In this document: positions 18,466 to 23,080 of the stretch, in pieces
Layout: each line of letters begins with the position of its first letter
Position numbering within the stretch: position 1 is the first letter of the stretch
Source of the DNA: Bradyrhizobium sp. BR13661
GTDB taxonomy: Bacteria; Pseudomonadota; Alphaproteobacteria; Rhizobiales; Xanthobacteraceae
Assembly (NCBI RefSeq): GCF_029892425.1
Contig: NZ_JARXWB010000006.1
Span: 186,001-250,000 of the forward strand
Length of the DNA: 64,000 bases
Direction: 5' to 3'
Made by a program: the position numbers and the translations under genes
Notes under the pieces: model-generated
Databases searched by the model: none
Told to the model about the DNA's origin: nothing
Seen by the model: the letters and a program-made list of their open reading frames with translations, nothing else

Positions 18466-18540
18466 GGACCGCGAGTAGGAAAGTAGAACGCTGGCCTTTT
18501 AACCCATGAGAACACGGGGCAGTACCGTGGCGGTCCACCA
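18466..18540 (+). tRNA. tRNA-Lys(TTT), degenerate
   Basis: Acceptor GGACCGC/GCGGTCC, A73, CCA; anticodon loop CTTTTAA with only the inner three stem pairs (TGG/CCA) intact; T-stem CACGG/CCGTG but T-loop GGCAGTA; D-stem nearly lost. Function is doubtful. Confidence 0.6.
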
Positions 18541-18703
18541 GTCAGACGAACTCAAGTTCATTTTAGATTCCGCAAAGGGCGGATCGACGAGGCGAAAGAT
18601 CAAGACGACCAAGCTTCCAACGTCTCTTGAAGAGCGGAAGGAGCTGGATCGGCAGCTTTCGACGAAGAAGCCTGTCAAGCACGTCGATCCGTCTGACAAG
18701 TAG
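18506..18703 (+). CDS. Small ORF between tRNA-Lys genes (up to 65 aa)
   Basis: The open frame runs from an ATG inside the preceding tRNA-Lys to a TAG four bases before the next tRNA. A GTG at 18527 inside the same tRNA is an alternative start. The part outside the tRNA is Lys/Ser/Thr-rich and basic (RRKIKTTKLPTSLEERKELD), plausibly nucleic-acid binding. No ribosome-binding site is obvious, and no family is recognised. It may be a real array-borne protein or a chance frame. Confidence 0.35.
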   Translation: MRTRGSTVAVHQSDELKFILDSAKGGSTRRKIKTTKLPTSLEERKELDRQLSTKKPVKHVDPSDK

Positions 18704-18706
18704 AAT

Positions 18707-18781
18707 ACATCCTTAGCATAGTGGCAGTGCGCTGGCTTCTTAACCCATGAGGGCGGAGTTCGATTCTCCGAGGATGTACCA
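18707..18781 (+). tRNA. tRNA-Lys(CTT)
   Basis: Acceptor ACATCCT/AGGATGT (starts with A), A73, CCA; D-stem GCAT/GTGC; anticodon loop TTCTTAA with stem mismatches at both ends; T-arm CGGAG/CTCCG with normal TTCGATT loop. Confidence 0.7.
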
Positions 18782-18786
18782 ACATC

Positions 18787-18859
18787 GTGTCTGTAGCCCA
18801 ACGGTAGAGGCGTTGCCCCGAGAAGGCATTCAGTCCGGGTTCGAATCTCGGCAGACACA
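18787..18859 (+). tRNA. tRNA with leucine anticodon GAG, CCA not encoded
   Basis: Acceptor GTGTCTG/CAGACAC, A73 at 18859, then CGG instead of CCA because the next tRNA starts at 18861. Anticodon loop CCGAGAA (C33) on stem TGCC/GGCA; T-arm CCGGG/CTCGG. The variable loop is short, unlike normal tRNA-Leu. Confidence 0.68.
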
Positions 18860-18860
18860 C

Positions 18861-18935
18861 GGCCGCTTATGCATCAGGTGAGGCAGCGTCACTGTCCATG
18901 ACGTGAGGCGGGATCGTTCCCCGCAGCGGTCGCCA
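18861..18935 (+). tRNA. tRNA-Asp(GTC)
   Basis: Acceptor GGCCGCT/AGCGGTC with G73, as expected for Asp, then CCA. Anticodon stem CGTCA/TGACG with loop CTGTCCA; T-arm GCGGG/CCCGC. It starts one base after the A73 of the previous tRNA. Confidence 0.82.
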
Positions 18936-18940
18936 TTTTC

Positions 18941-19014
18941 CAGGGTGAAGCTCGTGAGAAGAGTACCGGCCTTGGAAGCCGGATGACGGTGGGCGGATCA
19001 CCGCACCCTGACCA
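18941..19014 (+). tRNA. tRNA-Pro(TGG)
   Basis: Acceptor CAGGGTG/CACCCTG with the C1-G72 pair typical of bacterial tRNA-Pro, A73, CCA. Anticodon stem CCGGC/GCCGG with loop CTTGGAA. T-stem CGGTG/CACCG with degenerate loop GGCGGAT. Confidence 0.8.
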
Positions 19015-19017
19015 TCA

Positions 19018-19093
19018 GCACGTCGAGCCAGATGGGACGGCCGGCTGCTCATAACAGCCAGAGGACCAGGTTCGATCCCTGGGACGTGCACCA
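19018..19093 (+). tRNA. tRNA with CAT anticodon (elongator Met-like)
   Basis: Acceptor GCACGTC/GACGTGC, A73, CCA; D-stem GCC/GGC; anticodon stem GGCTG/CAGCC with loop CTCATAA; T-arm CCAGG/CCTGG with TTCGATC. A lysidine-modified Ile tRNA cannot be excluded. The CCA is followed directly by a GTG start codon. Confidence 0.8.
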
Positions 19094-19438
19094 GTGAAGA
19101 TCATCGCGAAGTATGCCGAGAACATGCACCCGCCAATGCTGACCTTGGCGATACATGATGCGCCACACCGGCGCATGCACATCCGGACGATTGTGCAATA
19201 TCGCGAGTTCATCCGCGATGCGTGTTCGAGGGCCGGCATCGCTACGCCGATGAACCATCCGATCGATCTGTCTGTCTTCTTCGTCAATCCGTCTTCTCCC
19301 GACCTTGGCAACGCTTATCTGGCGCTGGAGCAGGCGCTTGATGGCGCAACGTTGAAATCTCCAGGGATCGTGACTGACGATGGGCTGATTCAGAAGGTGA
19401 CGATGTCGAAATACTTCCCGCAAGGGAAAAAGAAGTAG
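19094..19438 (+). CDS. RusA-like crossover-junction endonuclease family protein
   Basis: A 114-residue protein starting with GTG directly after the CCA of a tRNA. The central part (SVFFVNPSSPDLGNAYLALE, then QALDG and GIVTDDGLIQKVTMSK) matches the RusA layout: P-D-x-x-N, a helix with LDG, and a late V-x-DD-x-x-I. RusA resolves Holliday junctions and is usually carried by lambdoid and other phages. The Asp residues expected for metal binding are present in PDLGN and TDDG. Its presence suggests a phage or mobile-element ancestry for the array. No ribosome-binding site is visible because the tRNA abuts the start. Confidence 0.6.
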   Translation: MKIIAKYAENMHPPMLTLAIHDAPHRRMHIRTIVQYREFIRDACSRAGIATPMNHPIDLSVFFVNPSSPDLGNAYLALEQALDGATLKSPGIVTDDGLIQKVTMSKYFPQGKKK

Positions 19439-19439
19439 C

Positions 19440-19515
19440 GGTCTCTTAGCTTAACTGGATAGAGCGCGGCCCTCCGAAGGCCAAGGTCGGGGTTTGAGTC
19501 CCTGAGAGATCACCA
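19440..19515 (+). tRNA. tRNA-Arg(CCG)
   Basis: Acceptor GGTCTCT/AGAGATC, A73, CCA; D-arm GCTT/GAGC with AACTGGATA loop; anticodon stem GGCC/GGCC with loop CTCCGAA; T-stem CGGGG/CCCTG with loop TTTGAGT. It begins two bases after the RusA-like stop codon. Confidence 0.8.
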
Positions 19516-19519
19516 ACAT

Positions 19520-19604
19520 GGATGCTTGCGAGGGCGGCCCCTCAAACGGTCCTGAAAACCGTGCCCCGGCAACGGAGACTGATCGACACAGTGAGCATCC
19601 GCCA
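19520..19604 (+). tRNA. tRNA-Ser(TGA)
   Basis: Acceptor GGATGCT/AGCATCC, G73 (serine identity), CCA; anticodon stem ACGGT/ACCGT with loop CCTGAAA (C33); long variable arm; T-stem has one mismatch. Confidence 0.8.
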
Positions 19605-19605
19605 T

Positions 19606-19691
19606 GGAGGGTTAACCCGGAAGGTCTGGGCGTCGCTTGGAAAGCGAATGGTGCGGCAACGCATGGGATTCGTGTTCTCAGCCCTCCGCCA
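19606..19691 (+). tRNA. tRNA-Ser(GGA)
   Basis: Acceptor GGAGGGT/GCCCTCC, G73, CCA; anticodon stem TCGC/GCGA with loop TTGGAAA; variable arm TGCG-GCAA-CGCA; T-stem TGGGA/TCTCA. One base from the previous gene. Confidence 0.85.
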
Positions 19692-19696
19692 ACATT

Positions 19697-19782
19697 GGTG
19701 AGCTAATCGGTCAGGGACCGACGCCCGTTCGAAGCGGGATGGACGCGACAGCGTTGGGGATCGGGACCTCAGCTCACCGCCA
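19697..19782 (+). tRNA. tRNA-Ser(CGA)
   Basis: Acceptor GGTGAGC/GCTCACC, G73, CCA; anticodon stem CCCG/CGGG with loop TTCGAAG; variable arm ACGC-GACA-GCGT; T-stem TGGGG/CCTCA with loop ATCGGGA. Confidence 0.85.
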
Positions 19783-19843
19783 ATTCTGTGCAGCTCGGAC
19801 GTAAAGCGCGCATGCGAGAGAGTTGGAAGCCTCGCACTTTTAT
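19783..19843 (+). other. 61-nt unassigned gap in the array
   Basis: No cloverleaf can be drawn. It contains a hairpin with arms TGCGAG and CTCGCA followed by CTTTT at 19813-19842, which could be a terminator-like structure or a tRNA remnant. Confidence 0.35.
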
Positions 19844-19921
19844 TGCGGACGAGTGGAACGGACAACCATTCCAGTCTCATACACTGGCGATAGCGGGTTC
19901 GACTCCCGCGTTCCGCAACCA
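19844..19921 (+). tRNA. tRNA with CAT anticodon, initiator-like 3' end, irregular acceptor
   Basis: Anticodon stem CCAGT/ACTGG with loop CTCATAC; T-arm GCGGG/CCCGC with TTCGACT. The 3' end TTCCGCAACCA resembles initiator tRNAs, but there is one extra base between T-stem and acceptor and the first base is T. Either a decayed initiator/elongator Met or an Ile(CAT) tRNA. Confidence 0.5.
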
Positions 19922-19925
19922 ACAT

Positions 19926-20011
19926 GCCTCGGTATGCTGCTAGGGACGCAGCACGGTCTGTAAAACCGATGCCTATGCGCTGGCTGGGATCGTTACCCTG
20001 ACGAGGCACCA
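19926..20011 (+). tRNA. tRNA-Tyr(GTA)
   Basis: Acceptor GCCTCGG/ACGAGGC (last pair mismatched), A73, CCA; anticodon stem CGGT/ACCG with loop CTGTAAA; long variable arm as in bacterial tRNA-Tyr; T-stem CTGGG/CCCTG. Confidence 0.78.
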
Positions 20012-20012
20012 C

Positions 20013-20086
20013 GCGGACAAAAGATTACGGAAGTCGGGGAGTGCGCCACACTTCCAGCCCGGGTTCGAGTCCCGGTGTCCGCACCA
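20013..20086 (+). tRNA. tRNA-Gly(GCC), A73, C33
   Basis: Acceptor GCGGACA/TGTCCGC, CCA; anticodon stem GGAGT/ACTTC with loop GCGCCAC; T-arm CCGGG/CCCGG with TTCGAGT. Bacterial tRNA-Gly normally has U73, here A73. The D region is shared with the tRNA-Pro at 20502. Confidence 0.7.
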
Positions 20087-20090
20087 TCTT

Positions 20091-20165
20091 GCTGGAATAG
20101 CTCAGTGGTAGAGCGGCACGTTGAAGCCGTGCGCGTCGGTGGTTCAAGCCCATCTTCCAGCACCA
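20091..20165 (+). tRNA. tRNA-Phe(GAA)
   Basis: Acceptor GCTGGAA/TTCCAGC, A73, CCA; D-stem GCTC/GAGC; anticodon stem GCACG/CGTGC with loop TTGAAGC; T-stem GGTGG/CCATC with TTCAAGC. A well-formed tRNA. Confidence 0.87.
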
Positions 20166-20170
20166 CGATC

Positions 20171-20242
20171 GGGGACTGCGCCGGGGCGCAGCGATGCCTT
20201 GCAAGCAACGCGGGGAGGGATCGACACCCTCAGTCTCCACCA
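20171..20242 (+). tRNA. tRNA-Ala(TGC)
   Basis: Acceptor GGGGACT/AGTCTCC, A73, CCA; anticodon loop CTTGCAA on a stem with one mismatch; T-arm GAGGG/CCCTC with loop ATCGACA. The D-arm is irregular. Confidence 0.72.
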
Positions 20243-20244
20243 GG

Positions 20245-20322
20245 TTCCGGAAGGCGAGCAAGGTGCACGCGGGCGTCTGTTAAACGCAGTTCAGGCAGGT
20301 TCGATTCCTGCTCCGGGAGCCA
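20245..20322 (+). tRNA. tRNA-Asn(GTT)
   Basis: Acceptor TTCCGGA/TCCGGGA starting with T and G73, both expected for Asn, then CCA. Anticodon stem GCGT/ACGC with loop CTGTTAA; T-arm GCAGG/CCTGC with TTCGATT. Confidence 0.82.
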
Positions 20323-20325
20323 TAG

Positions 20326-20414
20326 GGAGCCGTCGTTGACTGGCCAGGATCTTCAGTTCTCGATCTTCGGTTCTCAACCGGAGGGAGCGGGATCGATACA
20401 AGCCGGCTCCACCA
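20326..20414 (+). tRNA. tRNA-Glu(CTC) with 14-nt internal tandem duplication
   Basis: Acceptor GGAGCCG/CGGCTCC, A73, CCA; anticodon stem TTCGG/CCGGA with loop TTCTCAA. Positions 20348-20361 and 20362-20375 are a 14-nt tandem repeat differing at one base; removing one copy restores a 75-nt tRNA. The T-stem is also mispaired. Probably a pseudo-tRNA. Confidence 0.55.
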
Positions 20415-20418
20415 TCAT

Positions 20419-20500
20419 GCACACGTAGCCCTCCTGCCTACGAAGCAGGACAAAGGTAACTGGACGGAAGATGCGTGTTCGACTCACGCCGTGTGCTCCA
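20419..20500 (+). tRNA. tRNA-Arg(ACG) lacking a normal D-arm
   Basis: Acceptor GCACACG/CGTGTGC, T73, CCA; perfect anticodon stem CCTGC/GCAGG with loop CTACGAA; T-arm GCGTG/CACGC. Only 5 nt separate position 9 from the anticodon stem, while 23 nt lie between anticodon and T arms. The tRNA-Arg at 22126 has the same layout. Confidence 0.6.
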
Positions 20501-20501
20501 T

Positions 20502-20575
20502 CAGGGTGAAAGATTGCGGAAGTCGGCAATCCTCGGATGCTTGCAGTGCAGGTTCAACTCCTGCCATCCTGACCA
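20502..20575 (+). tRNA. tRNA-Pro(CGG)
   Basis: Acceptor CAGGGTG/CATCCTG with C1-G72, A73, CCA; anticodon loop CTCGGAT on stem CAATC/GCTTG with one mismatch; T-arm GCAGG/CCTGC with TTCAACT. Last tRNA before rtcB. Confidence 0.72.
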
Positions 20576-20605
20576 TTTTGAAGTAAGCTATCGCAGGAGG
20601 CGAAA

Positions 20606-21943
20606 ATGAGATCAGATCCCTATCAAGAGCGAGCCAGACAACTTTGTGTGGCTGCCGGCGTCGATCCGGACTCCCGCGTTGGCGAGGGCCGCGGACAGCC
20701 TGCCTGGTGCGCGTATCGGGACGCTGCGCGAAGAGAGCATCTTGCCCGCGAGTCCATTGCGGCCGCAAACGAGATCGCTCATCTGCGTCCGCAGGAAGAT
20801 CGCTTCCAGGATGCGCCGCTGAAGATCTTTGGGCAGCACGAGGATGCGACCATCGCCCAGATGCGCAACTGCATGGCCGTCGGCAATGTTGTGTCCGGCG
20901 TGATCTGCGCCGATGGTCATCTCGGATACGCTCAGCCCGTCGGCGGGGTCATCGCTTACGAGAAACAGATCAGCATCTCGGGCGTCGGCTTCGATATCGG
21001 CTGCGGCAACATGGCGGTACGACTCGACACACACTTCGACGACATCGCGGCGATTGTCCCCGCGATCATTCGCGACGTCGCCAAGGTGATCTCGTTCGGC
21101 GTCGGCCGTGCCAATGCCGAACGGGCCGAACACGAGTTGTTCGACGATGGCGATGCGTGGCGTGAGAGCGATATGGAATCCTACCGCCAGAAGGCGGCTA
21201 GCCAGCTAGGTACGGTTGGATCAGGTAATCACTATGTCGACCTCATGCGCGACGAGGAAGGCTTCGTCTGGATTGGCGTCCACTTCGGAAGCCGCGGCCT
21301 CGGGCACACTTCGGCGACGCGTTACCTCAAGGCCGCCGGCGGCAAGGACGGCATGCATGTCCCGCCCGCCGTGGTCGACGAGGATTCCGAACTCGGCCGC
21401 CGCTACATCGCGGCCATGGAACTGGCCGGCCGCTACTCCTACGCGGGCCGGGAATGGGTCGTGGAGCGCGTCCGGAAGATCATCGGCGGCAGCGTGACCG
21501 AGAGCGTCCATAACCACCACAACTATGCCTGGCGTGAGACTCACGACGGCAAGGATTTGTGGGTGGTTCGCAAGGGGGCGACCCCGGCGTTTCCAGGTCA
21601 GAAGGGTTTCGTCGGCGGGTCGATGGGTGATGACGCCGTCATTCTCGAGGGCGTCGATAGTCCGCAGGCCAAGGCTTCTCTCTATTCGACCGTTCACGGC
21701 GCCGGACGCGTGTTCGGGCGAAAGGAGGCGAAGCGGCGCTTCTCGCGCTCCGAGATGGATCAGTGGCTCAACGAACGTGGCGTCACATTGATCGGTGGTG
21801 ACCTCGACGAGAGCCCAATGGCCTATCGCCGCTTGCCCGACGTGTTGGCGCAGCACGCCGGCACTGTACGCGTCCTGCATACGCTGCGGCCTTTCGCCGT
21901 TGCAATGGCGGGCGAGGGCGAGTTTGACCCGTTCAAGGATTGA
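20606..21943 (+). CDS. rtcB: RtcB-family RNA ligase, embedded in the tRNA array
   Basis: A 445-residue RtcB protein. Metal and GTP motifs are visible: GVGFDIGCGN (127-135, metal Asp and Cys), GSGNHYVD (206-212), GVHFGSRGLGH (224-234), HNHHN (302-306), GSMGDD (338-343) and STVHGAGR (361-368), whose His364 is the expected guanylylated residue. RtcB joins RNA ends bearing 2',3'-cyclic phosphate or 3'-phosphate to 5'-OH ends using GTP and Mn2+, as in archaeal/metazoan tRNA splicing and bacterial RNA repair. GGAGG lies 7 nt before the ATG. It has tRNA genes on both sides on the same strand, and no RtcA or RtcR gene is near, so RNA repair tied to the array is a reasonable hypothesis. Confidence 0.9.
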   Translation: MRSDPYQERARQLCVAAGVDPDSRVGEGRGQPAWCAYRDAARREHLARESIAAANEIAHLRPQEDRFQDAPLKIFGQHEDATIAQMRNCMAVGNVVSGVICADGHLGYAQPVGGVIAYEKQISISGVGFDIGCGNMAVRLDTHFDDIAAIVPAIIRDVAKVISFGVGRANAERAEHELFDDGDAWRESDMESYRQKAASQLGTVGSGNHYVDLMRDEEGFVWIGVHFGSRGLGHTSATRYLKAAGGKDGMHVPPAVVDEDSELGRRYIAAMELAGRYSYAGREWVVERVRKIIGGSVTESVHNHHNYAWRETHDGKDLWVVRKGATPAFPGQKGFVGGSMGDDAVILEGVDSPQAKASLYSTVHGAGRVFGRKEAKRRFSRSEMDQWLNERGVTLIGGDLDESPMAYRRLPDVLAQHAGTVRVLHTLRPFAVAMAGEGEFDPFKD

Positions 21944-21964
21944 TGGGGCGTAAGCGCCCCATCA
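21941..21964 (+). terminator. Perfect hairpin at the rtcB stop codon
   Basis: TGATGGGGCG and CGCCCCATCA form a perfect 10-bp stem around a TAAG loop; the stem begins with the rtcB stop codon. There is no U-tract, so it may act as an mRNA end-stabiliser or processing signal rather than a full terminator. Confidence 0.5.
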
Positions 21965-21969
21965 ACATC

Positions 21970-22032
21970 GCCTCTTAGCTCGAATGGCAGGGCGTCGCCC
22001 TACCCACGTTTCGAAACCGCGAGAGGCAGCCA
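21970..22032 (+). pseudogene. Truncated tRNA (about 63 nt)
   Basis: Acceptor GCCTCTT/GAGAGGC and D-stem GCTC/GGGC are intact, but the 3' half of the anticodon arm and the variable loop are missing, and the T region reads CGTTTCGAAACCG. The 3' end is AGCCA instead of ACCA. The anticodon cannot be assigned safely. Confidence 0.6.
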
Positions 22033-22034
22033 AT

Positions 22035-22110
22035 GGTGCAGTGGCGAAATGGGAACGCCGCAGTCTGCAAAACTGACGATGAGCCGGTTCGATCCCGGCC
22101 TGCATCTCCA
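22035..22110 (+). tRNA. tRNA-Cys(GCA)
   Basis: Acceptor GGTGCAG/CTGCATC with U73, the Cys identity base, then CCA; anticodon stem CAGT/ACTG with loop CTGCAAA; T-arm GCCGG/CCGGC with TTCGATC. Confidence 0.85.
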
Positions 22111-22125
22111 ACCGGCCTGCATCAT

Positions 22126-22208
22126 GTCCCGGTAGCCGGCGCGATCTTCTAAGTCGCGAGACCGTAGCGGAGCTGAAAACGCGGGTTCAAATCCTGCTCG
22201 GGACTCCA
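22126..22208 (+). tRNA. tRNA-Arg(TCT) lacking a normal D-arm
   Basis: Acceptor GTCCCGG/TCGGGAC, T73, CCA; anticodon stem GCGAT/GTCGC with loop CTTCTAA; T-arm GCGGG/CCTGC. Only 6 nt take the place of the D-arm and 23 nt lie between anticodon and T arms, as in the tRNA-Arg at 20419. Confidence 0.6.
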
Positions 22209-22209
22209 T

Positions 22210-22342
22210 CTCGACGTAGCTCAACAGGACAGAGCCACCGCCTCCTAGGGCATGATCCGGAAAAGTGTGCAGCGGTATTCCGAAAAGATCATGCTCAAAC
22301 ATAAGCGGTTGCGTGGGCGTTCGAACAGTCCCGTCGAGACCA
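22210..22342 (+). tRNA. tRNA-Arg(CCT) interrupted after position 37
   Basis: Acceptor CTCGACG/CGTCGAG, A73, CCA; D-stem GCTC/GAGC; anticodon stem ACCGC (22237-22241) and GCGGT (22305-22309). The loop reads CTCCTA, then 56 extra nt, then A. Removing 22248-22303 restores the loop CTCCTAA and a 77-nt tRNA. The extra sequence is a palindromic element flanked by TA. Confidence 0.75.
22248..22301. mobile_element. Rhizobiales-type palindromic mini-element inside tRNA-Arg(CCT)
   Basis: A 54-bp element with terminal arms GGGCATGATC and GATCATGCTC and inner arms CGGAA/TTCCG, flanked by TA on both sides (22246-22247 and 22302-22303). I recognise the pattern as a short palindromic element dispersed in Bradyrhizobium and related genomes. 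The TA flanks suggest a target-site duplication. Confidence 0.75.
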
Positions 22343-22346
22343 ATAT

Positions 22347-22432
22347 GGAGGGCTAACCAGGCGGGGCCTGGAGACGCCTGCTAAGCGTTCTGCGGGTTCG
22401 CCCGTGCTGATCGTGCCAGCAGCCCTCCGCCA
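22347..22432 (+). tRNA. tRNA-Ser(GCT)
   Basis: Acceptor GGAGGGC/GCCCTCC, G73, CCA; anticodon stem GACGC/GCGTT with loop CTGCTAA; variable arm GCGGG-TTCG-CCCGT; T-stem TGCTG/CAGCA with ATCGTGC. Confidence 0.85.
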
Positions 22433-22433
22433 T

Positions 22434-22508
22434 GCGGGCATGGGATAGATGGATGTCCACCAGTCTTCCAAACTGAGGAGGCGAGATCGTTGCTCGCTGC
22501 CCGCTCTA
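22434..22508 (+). tRNA. tRNA-Gly(TCC), 3' end CTA
   Basis: Acceptor GCGGGCA/TGCCCGC, U73 as expected for Gly, but the encoded end is CTA instead of CCA. Anticodon stem CAGT/ACTG with loop CTTCCAA; T-arm GCGAG/CTCGC with ATCGTTG. Confidence 0.78.
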
Positions 22509-22513
22509 ATCAT

Positions 22514-22588
22514 GCTCCGTTGGTGCAATGGCTAGCATCTCGGTCCTTCAAACCGAAGAAGACGGATCGAAACCGTCACGGAGCACCA
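22514..22588 (+). tRNA. tRNA-Glu(TTC), C33
   Basis: Acceptor GCTCCGT/ACGGAGC, A73, CCA; anticodon stem TCGGT/ACCGA with loop CCTTCAA; T-stem GACGG/CCGTC with ATCGAAA. Its terminal A76 is also the first base of the next tRNA. Confidence 0.78.
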
Positions 22589-22661
22589 GCCGGTTCGTTC
22601 AACGGCAGGACGCGGGACTTTGAATCCCGGTACGAAGGTTCGACTCCTTCACCGGCTACCA
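22588..22661 (+). tRNA. tRNA-Gln(TTG), overlaps preceding tRNA by 1 nt
   Basis: Acceptor AGCCGGT/ACCGGCT (A1-U72), A73, CCA; D-stem GTTC/GGAC; anticodon stem GGGA/TCCC with loop CTTTGAA; T-arm GAAGG/CCTTC with TTCGACT. Confidence 0.8.
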
Positions 22662-22666
22662 ACAGA

Positions 22667-22737
22667 CGCTCTCCCTCCGGCGAGGATGCTGCTCTCATAA
22701 GGCAGCCAGGCGCGATCGACACGCGCGTGAGCGACCA
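22667..22737 (+). tRNA. tRNA with CAT anticodon, short D-arm
   Basis: Acceptor CGCTCTC/GTGAGCG with one mismatch, A73, CCA; anticodon stem CTGCT/GGCAG with loop CTCATAA; T-arm GCGCG/CGCGC with ATCGACA. The D region is compact. Met or lysidine-Ile cannot be separated. Confidence 0.65.
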
Positions 22738-22738
22738 T

Positions 22739-22815
22739 GCTGGCTATGCTCGATGGCAATGGGCGGTCCGGCTGTGAACCGGGAGCATTCAGTTCGAATC
22801 TGAAGGCCAGTACCA
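22739..22815 (+). tRNA. tRNA-His(GTG), alphaproteobacterial type
   Basis: Acceptor GCTGGCT/GGCCAGT, A73, CCA and no G-1, as is typical of alphaproteobacterial tRNA-His. Anticodon stem TCCGG/CCGGG with loop CTGTGAA; T-arm TTCAG/CTGAA with TTCGAAT. Confidence 0.82.
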
Positions 22816-22818
22816 TCT

Positions 22819-22893
22819 ACGAGAGTGGTGTAGCGGCAACATGCCGGTCTCCAAAACCGTGCGTCGAGGGTTCAAATCCTTCCTCTCGTGCCA
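22819..22893 (+). tRNA. tRNA-Trp(CCA)
   Basis: Acceptor ACGAGAG/CTCTCGT with A1-U72 and G73, as expected for Trp, then CCA. Anticodon stem CGGT/ACCG with loop CTCCAAA; T-arm GAGGG/CCTTC with TTCAAAT. Last of the tightly packed genes. Confidence 0.85.
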
Positions 22894-23080
22894 AATGAAC
22901 CGGCCCTTCACGGAAGTGTGGGGTCAGAGCCAGCGGGCCGCGATCCATACACAGCCGCGCTTGCCAGCCCAGGGCTGAGCGGGTAGAAGGCTGCACGCCT
23001 GAGCCGTGATTTGCGCTATCAGCGCTTCCGGCCGCAGTCGGACAAATCAATAAGCCCTTGAATTTGTTCGGCTATTCCGT
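22894..23080. other. 187-bp gap before the last tRNA
   Basis: No cloverleaf or gene is seen. It contains CGGCCC/GGGCCG arms 34 nt apart and a short GCGCTATCAGCGC palindrome near 23011. The gap separates the packed array from a tRNA that looks like an ordinary chromosomal gene. Confidence 0.4.

Noticed and set aside
20012..20261. Minus-strand frames across the tRNA array with similar peptide ends (e.g. RTPGLEPG and ESNRPPSSL-like)
   Set aside because: These are translations of repeated tRNA T-arms (GGTTCGAATCC and relatives), a common false annotation; not proteins.
22248..22303. Group I intron in the tRNA-Arg(CCT) anticodon loop
   Set aside because: The insert is only 56 nt, a simple palindrome with TA flanks; it is far too short for group I core elements P3-P8.
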